DNA of 64,000 nucleotides from Natrinema salsiterrestre (GTDB taxonomy: Archaea > Halobacteriota > Halobacteria > Halobacteriales > Natrialbaceae), in contig NZ_JAMQOT010000007.1 of assembly GCF_029502005.1 (NCBI RefSeq), positions 162,846-226,845 of the forward strand, given 5' to 3'. A program made the position numbers and the translations under genes. Of this stretch, positions 34,114 through 43,045 are shown piece after piece (position 1 is the first letter of the stretch; every line of letters begins with the position of its first letter). The notes below the pieces were generated by a model. The model searched no databases. It saw only the letters and a program-made list of their open reading frames with translations, and was not told the origin of the DNA.

Positions 34114-34980
34114 ATGATCACCGACGCACAGGTCGAGCGCTGGCTCCGCGAGGACATCGGCCACCACGACGTGACGAATCGGGTCCCCGGCGAGACGACC
34201 GGTCGCCTCGTCGCGAAGGAATCGGGGACCGTCGCCGGCCTCGAGGCCGCCACGGCCGTCTTCGGCTATCTCGACGTGGCCGTGACCAATCGACTCGAGG
34301 ACGGGACCGACGTCGAACCGGGCGACGAACTGCTCCGGGTCGAGGGGGCTGCACGCGAGGTCCTCCGCGGTGAGCGCGTCGCGGTCAACCTCGCGGGCCA
34401 CGCCTCGGGGATTGCGACGCGGACGCGGGAAGCAGTCGACGCGGCCCGCGAGGCGCGACGGGCCTCGGAAACGCGAGCGGCCGCGGGCCGCGAGCACCGG
34501 CCCGAATCCGATACCGCCGCGATCGCTGCGACCCGCAAGACTACGCCGGGGCTGCGCGGCCTCGAGAAACGCGCGGTCGTCGCGGGTGGCGGCGACACTC
34601 ATCGGCTCGACCTCTCGCATATGGTCATGGTCAAGGACAACCACATCGCCGAGTTAGGGCTCGAGGAGGCGATCGAACACTTCCGGGAGCAGACCTCGTT
34701 TGCGACGAAGATCGATGTGGAGGTCGAAACAGTCGCGGACGCGCCACGGGCTGCGGCCGCCGGTGCCGATATCGTCCTGCTCGATAACATGACGCCCGAG
34801 GAAACCCGGCGAGCAGTCGCCGAACTCGCCGACCACGAGGGCGTGCTGGCCGAAGCCAGCGGCGGGATCACTATCGCGGACGTGTCCGACTACGCCGCCA
34901 CCGGCGTCGACGTGATCTCGATGGGGTCGCTCACGCACTCCGCACCGTCGCTGGACCTGTCATTTCGAACCGGCGAGTGA
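34114..34980 (+). CDS. nadC: Nicotinate-nucleotide diphosphorylase (carboxylating)
   Basis: Converts quinolinate and PRPP to nicotinate mononucleotide. 288 aa from ATG 34114. Landmarks: VERWLREDIGHHDVTNRV at the N-terminus, RVAVNLAGHASGIATRT, the PRPP/quinolinate-binding ATRKTTPGLRGLEKRAVVAG near residue 140, and LDLSHMVMVKDNHI near 170; EASGGITIADVSDYAATGVD at the C-terminus. TTTAT at 34084-34088 is about 28 bp upstream, so nadC has its own promoter here, although a GGAG lies just before the ATG. Separated from nadB by the small membrane-protein cassette. Confidence 0.95.
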   Translation: MITDAQVERWLREDIGHHDVTNRVPGETTGRLVAKESGTVAGLEAATAVFGYLDVAVTNRLEDGTDVEPGDELLRVEGAAREVLRGERVAVNLAGHASGIATRTREAVDAAREARRASETRAAAGREHRPESDTAAIAATRKTTPGLRGLEKRAVVAGGGDTHRLDLSHMVMVKDNHIAELGLEEAIEHFREQTSFATKIDVEVETVADAPRAAAAGADIVLLDNMTPEETRRAVAELADHEGVLAEASGGITIADVSDYAATGVDVISMGSLTHSAPSLDLSFRTGE

Positions 34981-34986
34981 GGGCCG

Positions 34987-35499
34987 TCACTCGGTCTCCG
35001 GGCGCCACGCGCGGACGTCGGATTCCTCGAGGAACAGCGACGGATCGTCGTGGGAGAAGCTCACCCACTGGTCCGTCGACTCGGTCGTCACGTGGGTCAG
35101 GAGTTCCTCCTCGAGGAGCGCCGTCTCGAAGACCGATTTGCAGGCCGTGACATCGTACTCGAGCGGAACGAAGATCGCCGTCTCGCTCGCGTCGTCGCGC
35201 TCGACCGTCAGCGCGACTCGCTGATCGCTCCCCTCCTCCGCGAGGGGCCGGTAGTAGACGTCGGCCTCCGTGATCGTGACGTCTCCCTCCTCGACGAGGT
35301 CGTGGACGACCTCGTACTCCGCCGCGCTGACCGCGACGTCCAGTCCGACTCGTTCGTCCCGCTCGACCGGCGAGACGTCGGTCGGCTCGAGGACGACGGC
35401 GTCCCAGCCGTCCTCGCGGTACTCCTCGGCGATTGCTCGCGCGTCCTCGAGGAGGTCAGTCCAGAGCGGGTCCGTCGCAGACTGGTCGTCCGCCGTCAT
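34987..35499 (-). CDS. Conserved haloarchaeal protein, unknown
   Basis: A 170-aa acidic soluble protein. It begins MTADDQSATDPLWTDLLEDA and contains EEYREDGWDAVVLEPTDVSP, a beta-rich middle (YEVVHDLVEEGDVTITEADV) and a conserved-looking C-terminus (DQWVSFSHDDPSLFLEESD). The composition is typical of the host, so it is not foreign. I do not recognise a function; it may belong to a haloarchaeal DUF family. Its stop is 6 bp from the convergent nadC stop. Confidence 0.75.
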   Translation of the reverse strand: MTADDQSATDPLWTDLLEDARAIAEEYREDGWDAVVLEPTDVSPVERDERVGLDVAVSAAEYEVVHDLVEEGDVTITEADVYYRPLAEEGSDQRVALTVERDDASETAIFVPLEYDVTACKSVFETALLEEELLTHVTTESTDQWVSFSHDDPSLFLEESDVRAWRPETE

Positions 35500-35633
35500 C
35501 GCGCGCCCTCCGGTCGCGTTCGTGTCGTCATACTCGAGTCCGACGAGTCGGAGCGGAAAAACGTTACCTCACTTCCGGTGCGCCGTGACGGCCGATCCGA
35601 ACTGCTCGAGGACTCACCGACGCGGGTCCTCGG

Positions 35634-36188
35634 TCACGTCTCGTCGGCGGGGTCCGTCCCGGACGGCGGCAGCTTCCATTGCTCCAGTCCGTCGCGCCAG
35701 ATATCCGCGTCCGCGGGATCGCACGCCGCTTGCCACTTCGCCGGCGGCAGTACCGTCGCGTCGATGTCGCCGTTCTGAGCAGCGATCGGCGGATCGATCC
35801 GAACTCTGTGGGCCAGCACGCCGACGCCGTCCGTGTCTCGAATTCCGGCCAGCGCGTCCGTCGCCTCCTCGACGGTCAGGAACGACAGGACACACTCCGT
35901 GACGAAGACGTCGATCCCGTCGATCCCGAACGCCTCGCGCAGCGACGCAACGAGGTCGTCGTCGCGCAGATCCGCCTCGATCGCCCACTCCCGCGTCGCC
36001 TCGTCCATCGCGTCCAGTGCGGATCGAGACGTATCGAAGCCGTAGGCGGCCACGTCGTGCTCGCGCAGCCCCTCGATGGTCGCCCCGGCTCCACACCCCG
36101 CGATGACGACCACTGGGTCCCGCTCGGCGGTCGCGACGGTGCCGGCGAACGACGCGAGTTCCCCGACCTCGTCGTATCTCTCTCCCAT
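35634..36188 (-). CDS. Class I SAM-dependent methyltransferase-like protein
   Basis: A 184-aa protein from MGERYDEVGEL. The Rossmann SAM site is DPVVVIAGCGAGATIEGLRE near residue 25, followed by VAAYGFDTSRSALD (acidic ribose contact) and FVTECVLSFLTVEEATDALA. Shorter than many methyltransferases and truncated after the seventh strand region; the C-terminus DIWRDGLEQWKLPPSG is unusual. The substrate is unknown. Start chosen at CAT 36186-36188, since the upstream extension is basic and unlike the rest. Confidence 0.75.
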   Translation of the reverse strand: MGERYDEVGELASFAGTVATAERDPVVVIAGCGAGATIEGLREHDVAAYGFDTSRSALDAMDEATREWAIEADLRDDDLVASLREAFGIDGIDVFVTECVLSFLTVEEATDALAGIRDTDGVGVLAHRVRIDPPIAAQNGDIDATVLPPAKWQAACDPADADIWRDGLEQWKLPPSGTDPADET

Positions 36189-36225
36189 GCCATATCGCCG
36201 ACTCACAGGTGGAAAACGCTCTCGG

Positions 36226-36942
36226 TTACAGCTCTTCCTCGACGCTCTCGACAGAGACACCGGTCTCTTCGCCGATCAGGGCGTCTTCGACGGCCGTCCG
36301 AACGGTGTCCGGATCGGCGGGGCCGCCCGCGTCCGCGACGGTACCGACCGACGCCGGATCGAGCCCGACTGCGAGCGCGTCGTAGACTCCCTCGAGCACC
36401 CCTGCGAGCTCTCCGCGATTGGCTACGAGCACGATTCCGGCGACGAGCGCGGCGTCCTGCCGGACGCGCTGGGCGATGCCGACGAGCTTTCGACGTCGCC
36501 GCTCGCCGCTGCTCGCGTCCGCGACCGACAGCGAGTGCGTGCCGGGACAGAACGAGTCGTCGGGTTCGCCCCGACTCGGCTCGAGCCCGAGCGATCGAAG
36601 CGCCCGCTCGAGGGCTGCCGTGGCGCGCTCGTATCGGTCCGTGGACCCGGAGCGAAAGTCCGCGACCGGCTCGGCGCGGGCGAACGCCAGCGTCGTCGTC
36701 CCGTCGTAGGCGACCGCTCGACCCCCGACGTCGCGCTCGACTGGGTGAAACCCCAGCTCGCGTGCGGCCTCGCGGGCGCGGTCATACCTTTCGAGACGGA
36801 CGTCCCGGCGACCGAACGCGATCTGGCGGTGGGGTGTCCAGACGCGGACGGCGGATTCGCCGTCGGCGGCGACCGACAACAGCCGCCGGCTCGCGTCGCG
36901 ATCGCGCTCGAGAGACGGTGCCCGCCCGCGAAATACGCGCAT
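36226..36942 (-). CDS. Lipoate-protein ligase A family protein
   Basis: A 238-aa protein of the biotin/lipoate A/B ligase fold. The segment VWTPHRQIAFGRRDVRLERY, the following AARELGFHPVERDVGGRAVA (the conserved R-x-x-G-G-x-A/G-V), and GTHSLSVADASSGERRRRKLVGIAQRV (the K-x-x-G-x-A/S substrate lysine) place it in the LplA/LipB superfamily. It probably attaches lipoate or octanoate to carrier domains, or is a non-catalytic relative. No lipoyl-dependent complex is adjacent. Divergent from the M23-like gene at 37000. Confidence 0.85.
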   Translation of the reverse strand: MRVFRGRAPSLERDRDASRRLLSVAADGESAVRVWTPHRQIAFGRRDVRLERYDRAREAARELGFHPVERDVGGRAVAYDGTTTLAFARAEPVADFRSGSTDRYERATAALERALRSLGLEPSRGEPDDSFCPGTHSLSVADASSGERRRRKLVGIAQRVRQDAALVAGIVLVANRGELAGVLEGVYDALAVGLDPASVGTVADAGGPADPDTVRTAVEDALIGEETGVSVESVEEEL

Positions 36943-36999
36943 GCCGGACGTTGGACCCGGTGGGTCTAAACGCTCCCGCTACCCAGATCACGGTAATCG

Positions 37000-37893
37000 A
37001 TGGCCGTGACGCTTCCCGAGGCCGCGCTGGCACAGTACGAGCGCTTCTCGCTGTACAACTCGCCGTATCCCGCCCACGACGGCGGCTGTGCGATCGATCT
37101 CTATCCCGGTACGCTGGTGGACGGTCGAACGACCGCCGCGCCGAGCCCGGTCGCCGGGACCGTCCGCGAGACCCGTACCGTCCGCGCCCCGCCGAAGTCC
37201 TACGCACCCGAGCACGACCATCTCATTCTGCTCGAGCCGTCGGCGTCCGGCCCGCTCGCGGGACTGACTGTCAGAATCCTCCACGTCGATCCCTCGGTGG
37301 AGGCCGGCGATATCGTCGACCGGGGCGACTCGCTCGGCAGCCTCGTTCGGGCCGGCTTTTTCGCACCGTGGGTCGACAACCACCTCCACGTCGGCTTTCG
37401 AGGTGCGGATCAGAACCCCTACCGGGCGTCGGGATCGATCCCGATCGAACTCGGGGCGTCGGTTCGGCCGCTCGAGTGGGACGGTTCCGGTCACGTCGTC
37501 TCGACGGGCGATACCTACGCGGTGCTGGACGCCCCGGCACATCCGACCCCCGGCGCGGAATTCGTCGGCGTGCGGGCCGATCGGGGCGGCGTCCTCGACG
37601 GCGGACTCCCGCACTACGACGGCGGCGGACTGCTCGGACGGAGCGCTTCGATCGAGCCCGACGAGCCGTTCGAGACCGTCGTCTCGCTGAACGGCGACCG
37701 GCTCGGGGTCGCGAACGGTCGCACGATCGCGTGGGACGACGTGACCGTGACCGCAAACGGCGAGCCGATCACCGGGCTGTCGCTGTTCTGCGCTCGAGAC
37801 GGTGACTTCGGCGCGAAACTGATCTGCCCGGATCAGGCGTTCGAACGCGGCGAGCGGGTTCGGGTGCGGGTTCGCTCGAGCGAGGCGATTTGA
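37000..37893 (+). CDS. M23/LytM-like beta-fold protein, unknown
   Basis: A 297-aa protein without signal peptide. Residues ~20-135 resemble the LytM/M23 beta-sandwich: the H-x-G-x-A-I-D stretch HDGGCAIDLYPG, APSPVAGTVRETR, HDHLILLEP, VRILHVDPSVEAGDIVDRGD and a terminal NHLHVGFRG. The metal-site histidines look partly preserved (HVGF). Residues ~150-297 are beta-rich with no family I recognise. Haloarchaea lack peptidoglycan, so the substrate, if any, differs from that of bacterial M23 peptidases. Start at ATG 37000, after a divergent promoter region. Confidence 0.7.
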   Translation: MAVTLPEAALAQYERFSLYNSPYPAHDGGCAIDLYPGTLVDGRTTAAPSPVAGTVRETRTVRAPPKSYAPEHDHLILLEPSASGPLAGLTVRILHVDPSVEAGDIVDRGDSLGSLVRAGFFAPWVDNHLHVGFRGADQNPYRASGSIPIELGASVRPLEWDGSGHVVSTGDTYAVLDAPAHPTPGAEFVGVRADRGGVLDGGLPHYDGGGLLGRSASIEPDEPFETVVSLNGDRLGVANGRTIAWDDVTVTANGEPITGLSLFCARDGDFGAKLICPDQAFERGERVRVRVRSSEAI

Positions 37894-38020
37894 AGGGTCG
37901 ATCGATCAACGCGGGTGCTCGACGTTTGGCGGCTCCGCTCGGTCCCGGTCGAGTGAACGGGCGACAACGGAGAGGGCGGGAAACGTAGCCGTCAAGACCC
38001 TCGCCGAGAGACGAGTGGCT

Positions 38021-38512
38021 ATGCCAGAGGACGCCCCGACGATGGACGCGCTCGAGGAGTTCGACGACCTCGAGAGCATGCTCCAGTACTTCCTCGACGA
38101 GAACCAGGACTTCCTCTCGTGGCTCGGCACGAGCGTCGACGACGTCGGCGACGGGTCGATGACGATGTCGATCCCCTACGACGAGAAATTGACGAACATG
38201 CGGCCGAACGCCGCGGACGACGAGCAGGCGGACCTCCACGGCGGCGTCGCGGCCACCCTCATCGACACCGTCGGCGGGCTCGCGCTCCGGACGGCGATCG
38301 ACGACCCCTTCGGCGTCCGGATCGCGACGATCAACCTGAACGTCAACTACCTCCGCCCCGCGACGGCGGACCTCGTGGCGACCGCGGACGTGATCCGGGT
38401 CGGCGGCAGCGTCGGCGTCAGCGAGATCACCGTCGAGAGCACGGCCCCCGACGGCGAGACCAAGCCCGTGGCGATCGGACAGGGGGCCTACCGCGTGTTC
38501 CGTTCGGGGTAG
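38021..38512 (+). CDS. PaaI-family hotdog thioesterase
   Basis: A 163-aa hotdog-fold protein. The motif ADLHGGVAATLIDTVGGLAL is the PaaI/thioesterase active-site region near residue 75, followed by TINLNVNYLRPATADLVATA. The family hydrolyses acyl- or phenylacetyl-CoA thioesters. The first ~35 acidic residues are an extension. ATG 38021 chosen; ATG 38042 is also possible. No pathway partners nearby. Confidence 0.88.
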   Translation: MPEDAPTMDALEEFDDLESMLQYFLDENQDFLSWLGTSVDDVGDGSMTMSIPYDEKLTNMRPNAADDEQADLHGGVAATLIDTVGGLALRTAIDDPFGVRIATINLNVNYLRPATADLVATADVIRVGGSVGVSEITVESTAPDGETKPVAIGQGAYRVFRSG

Positions 38513-38857
38513 CCCCTCGGGTCGAGTTCGACCGTCGGTGCGTCACTGCTACTCGCGTTCCGCCGCGCGCCAGCGGACTCGCGGCCAGCATTTTCCTTCA
38601 GGTAGCAGCCCGACACAATAATTGCGAAAATATAGCGTAGAAATAAAAACGGTCGAGCACTGTCTTATTAGCTGTCGCCGAACACGTTCTACCGCTTTTC
38701 CATCCCGTAGGAATTCATCTCTCACCTATTACGGTGGACTCTCGAGGGTGAACTGTACCGAGCGGGGCGGCGGGCCGGTACCCGTCGCCTCCGTACCACC
38801 GCGTTCTACAGGATGCGCGGACGGAACTCGTGGCCTCGAGCCACACCCTGAACGACA
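38513..38857. other. 345-bp nosZ upstream region
   Basis: No gene. It includes an AT-rich stretch (about 38625-38650, with GAAATAAAAAC as a TATA candidate), the GAACACGTTC dyad (listed separately) and a second TATA candidate CTATTAC near 38727. Transcription start and leader length of the nos operon cannot be fixed from sequence. Confidence 0.45.
38678..38689. promoter_or_regulatory. Dyad upstream of nosZ resembling the norB-upstream site
   Basis: CCGAAC-AC-GTTC at 38678-38689 has perfect GAAC/GTTC arms with a 2-nt spacer. The norB upstream site reads CCGAAC-CC-GTTC. It lies ~168 bp before the nosZ ATG and ~30 bp after an AT-rich TATA candidate. Possibly a site for a regulator of anaerobic respiration. 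Confidence 0.4.
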
Positions 38858-40780
38858 ATGACCCAACCCACCGACGCCGACGACAGACCCGCCGACGCGA
38901 ACCGTTCGACCGAATCCGCGATCGACGCCGGGAGCGATTCGGAGCGCGATCCGCTGTTCTCCCGGATCCCCAGACGGGACTTCGTGAAGGCCGGAGCAGC
39001 GACGGGCGCGATGGCCTCGCTGGCCGGCTGTACGGGGATGCTCAGCGGTGACGACGAATCGACCTCGCTCACGGACGTCAAGACCGACGTCGATCCCGGG
39101 GAACACGACGACTACTACGCGTTCCTCTCGGGCGGTCACACCGGCGAGATTCGCGTCTACGGCCTCCCGTCGATGCGACAGCTGATGCGAATTCCCGTGT
39201 TCCAGCCGGAGAGCGCCCGCGGCTACGGCTACGACGACCGCACGAGCGAGATGCTCGAGGACGCGGGCGGCTACTCGTGGGGTGACGCACACCACCCGCG
39301 CGTGAGCCAGACGGACAACGACTACGACGGCCGCTGGGCGTTCGTCAACGACAAGGCGAACGGTCGGATGGCCCGGATCAACCTGAAGTACTTCGAGACG
39401 GACGCGATCGTCGACATCCCGAATCAGCAGGGGACTCACGGTGCCTGCTGTCTGCTCCCGGACACGAAGTACGTCTTCGGCGTCGGCGAGTTCCGCGTCC
39501 CGATGCCCAACGACGGGCGGGACCTCACCGACCCGGACAGTTACACCTCGACCATCGCCGCGATCAACCCCGAGACGATGAACGTCGAGTGGGAGGTCCT
39601 GGTCGACGGCAACATGGACAACGGCGACGGCGGCAAGGAAGGCCGGTGGTTCTTCGCGACCGGCTACAACAGCGAGCACGCCGTCACCGAGAGCGAGATG
39701 TCCTCGACGGACACCGACTGGCTGAAGGCCTTCGACGTGCCCGCCATCGAGGAGGCCGTCGAGGCCGGCGAGTACGAGGAGATCGGCGGCGTTCCGGTCG
39801 TCGACGGTACCCGGAACAGTTCGTTGAACGAGGGCGATCGGCCCGTCGCCCGCTACATCGACGTCTCGAAGAGTCCCCACGGCGTCAGCGTCACGCCCGA
39901 CGGGAAGTACGCGATCGCGAGCGGGAAACTCGACCCGACGGCGACGGTCGTCGACATCGAGACGCTCGCCGAGGCCGACGATCCCAACGAATCGATCGTG
40001 GGCCGCCCGCGGCTCGGCATGGGGCCGCTCCACACCGCCTACGACGGCCGCGGCCACGCCTACACGACGCTGTTCATCGACTCGCAGGTCGTCAAGTGGG
40101 ACATCGAGGCCGCCGTCGAGGCCGGCGAGGAGTCGACCGACCCGGTGATCGAGAAGATCGACGTCCACTACAACCCCGGCCACCTCATCGCCGCGGAGTC
40201 GTACACGGCCGACCCGCAGGGCGACTGGCTGATCTCGCTGAACAAGCTCTCGAAGGATCGGTTCCTGCCGGTCGGGCCGATGCACCCCGAGAACGACCAG
40301 CTGATCTACATCGGCGACGACGAGGAGGGGATGTCCCTCGTCAAGGACACGCCCTCCTACGCCGAACCCCACGACGCCTCGATCGTCAGCGCGGACAAGA
40401 TCGACCCCGCGAAAGTCTACGACCCCGCTGACTACGACGAGGAGTTCGTCGGACACGAGGACATCGACATCTCCCGCGAGGACGGGCGCGCCCACGTGAA
40501 GATGTACTCGACGCGCAACGAATTCGGCTTCGAGGAGGTCACCGTCACGGAGGGCGACGAGGTGACGATGACCGTCACCAACATCGAACAGACCGCCGAC
40601 ATCCTCCACTCGCTGGCGATCCCCGAGCACGACATCAACATCAAGCTCGCGCCACAGGAGACGCGCGAGGTGACGTTCACCGCCGACGAGCCGGGCGTCT
40701 ACTGGATGTACTGTGCGTTCTTCTGTAGCGCACTCCACCTCGAGATGCGCTCGCGACTGATCGTCGAACCCGCGGAGTGA
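38858..40780 (+). CDS. nosZ: Nitrous-oxide reductase
   Basis: Reduces N2O to N2 outside the membrane, the last step of denitrification. 640 aa. A twin-arginine signal RRDFVKAGAATGAMASLAGC at about residues 35-54 ends in a lipobox-like LAGC, suggesting Tat export and possible lipid anchoring. The beta-propeller holds the CuZ histidine segments (AHHPRVSQTDNDYDG, GTHGACCLLPD, KSPHGVSVTPDG, HTAYDGRGHAYTT). The C-terminal cupredoxin domain carries the CuA site in HSLAIPEHDINI and YCAFFCSALHLEMR (CxxxC, H, M). First gene of the nos operon. Confidence 0.97.
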   Translation: MTQPTDADDRPADANRSTESAIDAGSDSERDPLFSRIPRRDFVKAGAATGAMASLAGCTGMLSGDDESTSLTDVKTDVDPGEHDDYYAFLSGGHTGEIRVYGLPSMRQLMRIPVFQPESARGYGYDDRTSEMLEDAGGYSWGDAHHPRVSQTDNDYDGRWAFVNDKANGRMARINLKYFETDAIVDIPNQQGTHGACCLLPDTKYVFGVGEFRVPMPNDGRDLTDPDSYTSTIAAINPETMNVEWEVLVDGNMDNGDGGKEGRWFFATGYNSEHAVTESEMSSTDTDWLKAFDVPAIEEAVEAGEYEEIGGVPVVDGTRNSSLNEGDRPVARYIDVSKSPHGVSVTPDGKYAIASGKLDPTATVVDIETLAEADDPNESIVGRPRLGMGPLHTAYDGRGHAYTTLFIDSQVVKWDIEAAVEAGEESTDPVIEKIDVHYNPGHLIAAESYTADPQGDWLISLNKLSKDRFLPVGPMHPENDQLIYIGDDEEGMSLVKDTPSYAEPHDASIVSADKIDPAKVYDPADYDEEFVGHEDIDISREDGRAHVKMYSTRNEFGFEEVTVTEGDEVTMTVTNIEQTADILHSLAIPEHDINIKLAPQETREVTFTADEPGVYWMYCAFFCSALHLEMRSRLIVEPAE

Positions 40781-40787
40781 TCTCACG

Positions 40788-41669
40788 ATGACCCGATCCC
40801 GCCTCACGCGGCTGCTCGAGCTCAGACGGCTCCTCCCGCTCGTCGCAGCCGTGCTGTTCGTGCTCGCCCTGCGCGTTCCGGTGTGGCGGATTACGCTGAC
40901 GGCACCGCAGTACGTCGACGCGCTCGTCGTGGAGCTCTACGCACGCCCGGAAATCGGCGGCGACTGGCAGGAAGTCAGGGGGCTCAACAAGTACGTCGGG
41001 TTCTACTACCCGGATCCGGTGTACGCCGAGCCCAACTACGAGCCCCACGAGAAGGCGATCGACGTCCCGGAGTGGGTGCTCGGTCCGGTCGTGTTCCTCG
41101 GAATGGGCGCGGCCTCGGCGGTCGTTTCGCTCCTCCCGAGCCGACGGCTCTCGCGCGGGCTGAGCGCGCTGTTCGCCGGCTCGATCGCGATCTTCGGCGC
41201 GATGGGGGCCATCATCCAGTACCGGCTCTACCAGGCCGGACACTCGCTGGACCCCGACGCGCCGCTCAACGGCGTCGAGGGTTTCACGCCCCCGCTGCTG
41301 GGCTCCTACGAGGTCGCGAACATCAGCGGCACCGCCTGGTTCGGCCCCGGCGGTTACATGCTGGTCGGGGCGGTCGTCCTGCTGGGTATCGCCGTCGTCT
41401 TCCGAAACTCGACGGCAACGATTGTCGACCTGCCCGCGCTCGTCCGCGACGGGTGGGTGCGAGGTCGAAACCGGATTCCCCGTCGCGGGAGCGACGACGG
41501 ACGCCACGAACGGACTCGAGACCACGGAACGGACCCGGTCGTCGAAACGACCGACGAATCGACCACCGGCGGCGAACCGATCGACGAATCGACCCCCGCC
41601 GGCGAACCGACCGACGAGCCGACTGTGAGCGACCGTTCGCGACCGTCGCCGGAGGGTGATCCCCGATGA
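40788..41669 (+). CDS. Nos-operon membrane protein, unknown role
   Basis: A 293-aa protein, 7 bp after nosZ and overlapping nosD by 4 bp (ATGA). It has an N-terminal helix (LLPLVAAVLFVLALRVPVW), a periplasmic-type loop rich in Tyr/Pro (NKYVGFYYPDPVYAEPNYEP), and three further helices (~105-125, ~130-150, ~185-205). Residues ~230-293 are a hydrophilic tail with an imprecise repeat of T/IDES-TTGGEP/TPAGEP units. Similar membrane proteins sit between nosZ and nosD in other archaea and some bacteria, so it probably helps electron delivery or maturation; this is inference from position. Confidence 0.82.
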   Translation: MTRSRLTRLLELRRLLPLVAAVLFVLALRVPVWRITLTAPQYVDALVVELYARPEIGGDWQEVRGLNKYVGFYYPDPVYAEPNYEPHEKAIDVPEWVLGPVVFLGMGAASAVVSLLPSRRLSRGLSALFAGSIAIFGAMGAIIQYRLYQAGHSLDPDAPLNGVEGFTPPLLGSYEVANISGTAWFGPGGYMLVGAVVLLGIAVVFRNSTATIVDLPALVRDGWVRGRNRIPRRGSDDGRHERTRDHGTDPVVETTDESTTGGEPIDESTPAGEPTDEPTVSDRSRPSPEGDPR

Positions 41670-43045
41670 GGGACGGCACCTTCGCCGTCGCCGCCGCGGT
41701 GGTCCTCGTCTGTTCGCTCGCGGGGGCGGCCGTCGCCGCGACGAGCGGCTCGGCCGAGTCCGAGCGCGTCGACGACTGGCAGGCGGACGTGCCGGCCGTC
41801 CACGACGTCGACGAACCGGGATTCGACGGCGTTGCGACCGTCGACGACGAGCCGTTCGACTCGGTACAGGCGGCGGTCGACGCCGCCGACCGAGGTGATA
41901 CCGTTCGCCTCGAGGGCCGGTTCGACGAACGGGTCGTCGTCGACACGCCGGACGTGACGATCGCGGCCATCGAACGCGACGGTGCACTAATCGACGGCGG
42001 CGGGGAGGGCACGGTCGTCGGGATTCAGGCCGAGAACGTCACCCTCGAGAACGTCTGGATCCGCAATTCCGGCCTCGAGCGATCCGACACCGACAGCGGC
42101 GTCGTCGTCAACGGCTCGAACGCGACGCTGTCGTCGCTCCGACTGACCGAGATCCAGTTCGGCATCTGGATCGGGAGCGTCGCGGACGTGACCGTCGAGG
42201 ACTCCATCGTCGCCGGACGTGAGGACGTGCCGCTGGCCGAGCGCGGCAACGGCATCCACCTCTGGGAGGCGACCGACGCCGAGGTGCGGAACAACTCCGT
42301 GACGACCGTCCGCGACGGGATCTACTACCAGTGGGCCGAGGGGATCGTCGCCGAGGGCAACACGATGTGGGACATGCGCTACGGCGTCCACTACATGTAC
42401 TCGGACGACAACCGCCTCGAGGACAACGTCGCGTTCGACAACGACGTCGGCTTCGCGCTGATGGTCTCGAAGCGGCTGACGCTGGAGAACAACACCGCGG
42501 TGACCAACGACGGGACGAGCGGTCACGGCGTCCTACTCAAGGACGTCGAGGACAGCGAGGTCGTCGGTAACGACCTCGTCGGCAACGGCAACGGGCTGTA
42601 CGTCCACAACTCCCAGGACAACCGCCTCGCGTCGAACCTCGTCCTCGCGAACGACGTGGGCGTCCACATCACCGGCGGGAGCAACGGCGAGACCGTCTCG
42701 GGCAACAGTTTCATCCGGAACGGCGAAGCCGCGTTCGCGGAGACGAAGTCACAGACCAGCTGGAACGGCACCGATCGGGGCAACTACTGGTCGGCGGCCC
42801 GCGTCGCCGACCTCGACGACGACGGGATCAGCGAGAACCGCCACCGACCCGCCGGCACCGTCGAGCGGCTCGTCCACGAAAAGCCGCAGGCGGCGGTCTT
42901 CGCCCAGAGCCCGGCCTTCGACGCGGTCAAACTGGCGGAGAGCTCGTTCCCCGTCCTCGAGACCCCGGGGATCGTCGATCACCGACCGCTGGCCGACTCG
43001 CCCCACGACCACTGGAGGTCCTACTATGAGAATCACGATAACTGA
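41666..43045 (+). CDS. nosD: NosD, copper-site maturation protein of nitrous-oxide reductase
   Basis: A 459-aa exported protein with a signal peptide (FAVAAAVVLVCSLAGAAVAA). The remainder is a right-handed parallel beta-helix (CASH-type) built of repeated turns such as NNSVTTVRDGIYYQWAEGIV, GNTMWDMRYGVHYMYSDDN and NDLVGNGNGLYVHNSQDN. NosD is thought to work with NosF and NosY in sulfur/copper delivery for the CuZ site. It overlaps the previous gene by 4 bp and nosF by 20 bp, a sign of translational coupling. Confidence 0.95.
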   Translation: MRDGTFAVAAAVVLVCSLAGAAVAATSGSAESERVDDWQADVPAVHDVDEPGFDGVATVDDEPFDSVQAAVDAADRGDTVRLEGRFDERVVVDTPDVTIAAIERDGALIDGGGEGTVVGIQAENVTLENVWIRNSGLERSDTDSGVVVNGSNATLSSLRLTEIQFGIWIGSVADVTVEDSIVAGREDVPLAERGNGIHLWEATDAEVRNNSVTTVRDGIYYQWAEGIVAEGNTMWDMRYGVHYMYSDDNRLEDNVAFDNDVGFALMVSKRLTLENNTAVTNDGTSGHGVLLKDVEDSEVVGNDLVGNGNGLYVHNSQDNRLASNLVLANDVGVHITGGSNGETVSGNSFIRNGEAAFAETKSQTSWNGTDRGNYWSAARVADLDDDGISENRHRPAGTVERLVHEKPQAAVFAQSPAFDAVKLAESSFPVLETPGIVDHRPLADSPHDHWRSYYENHDN

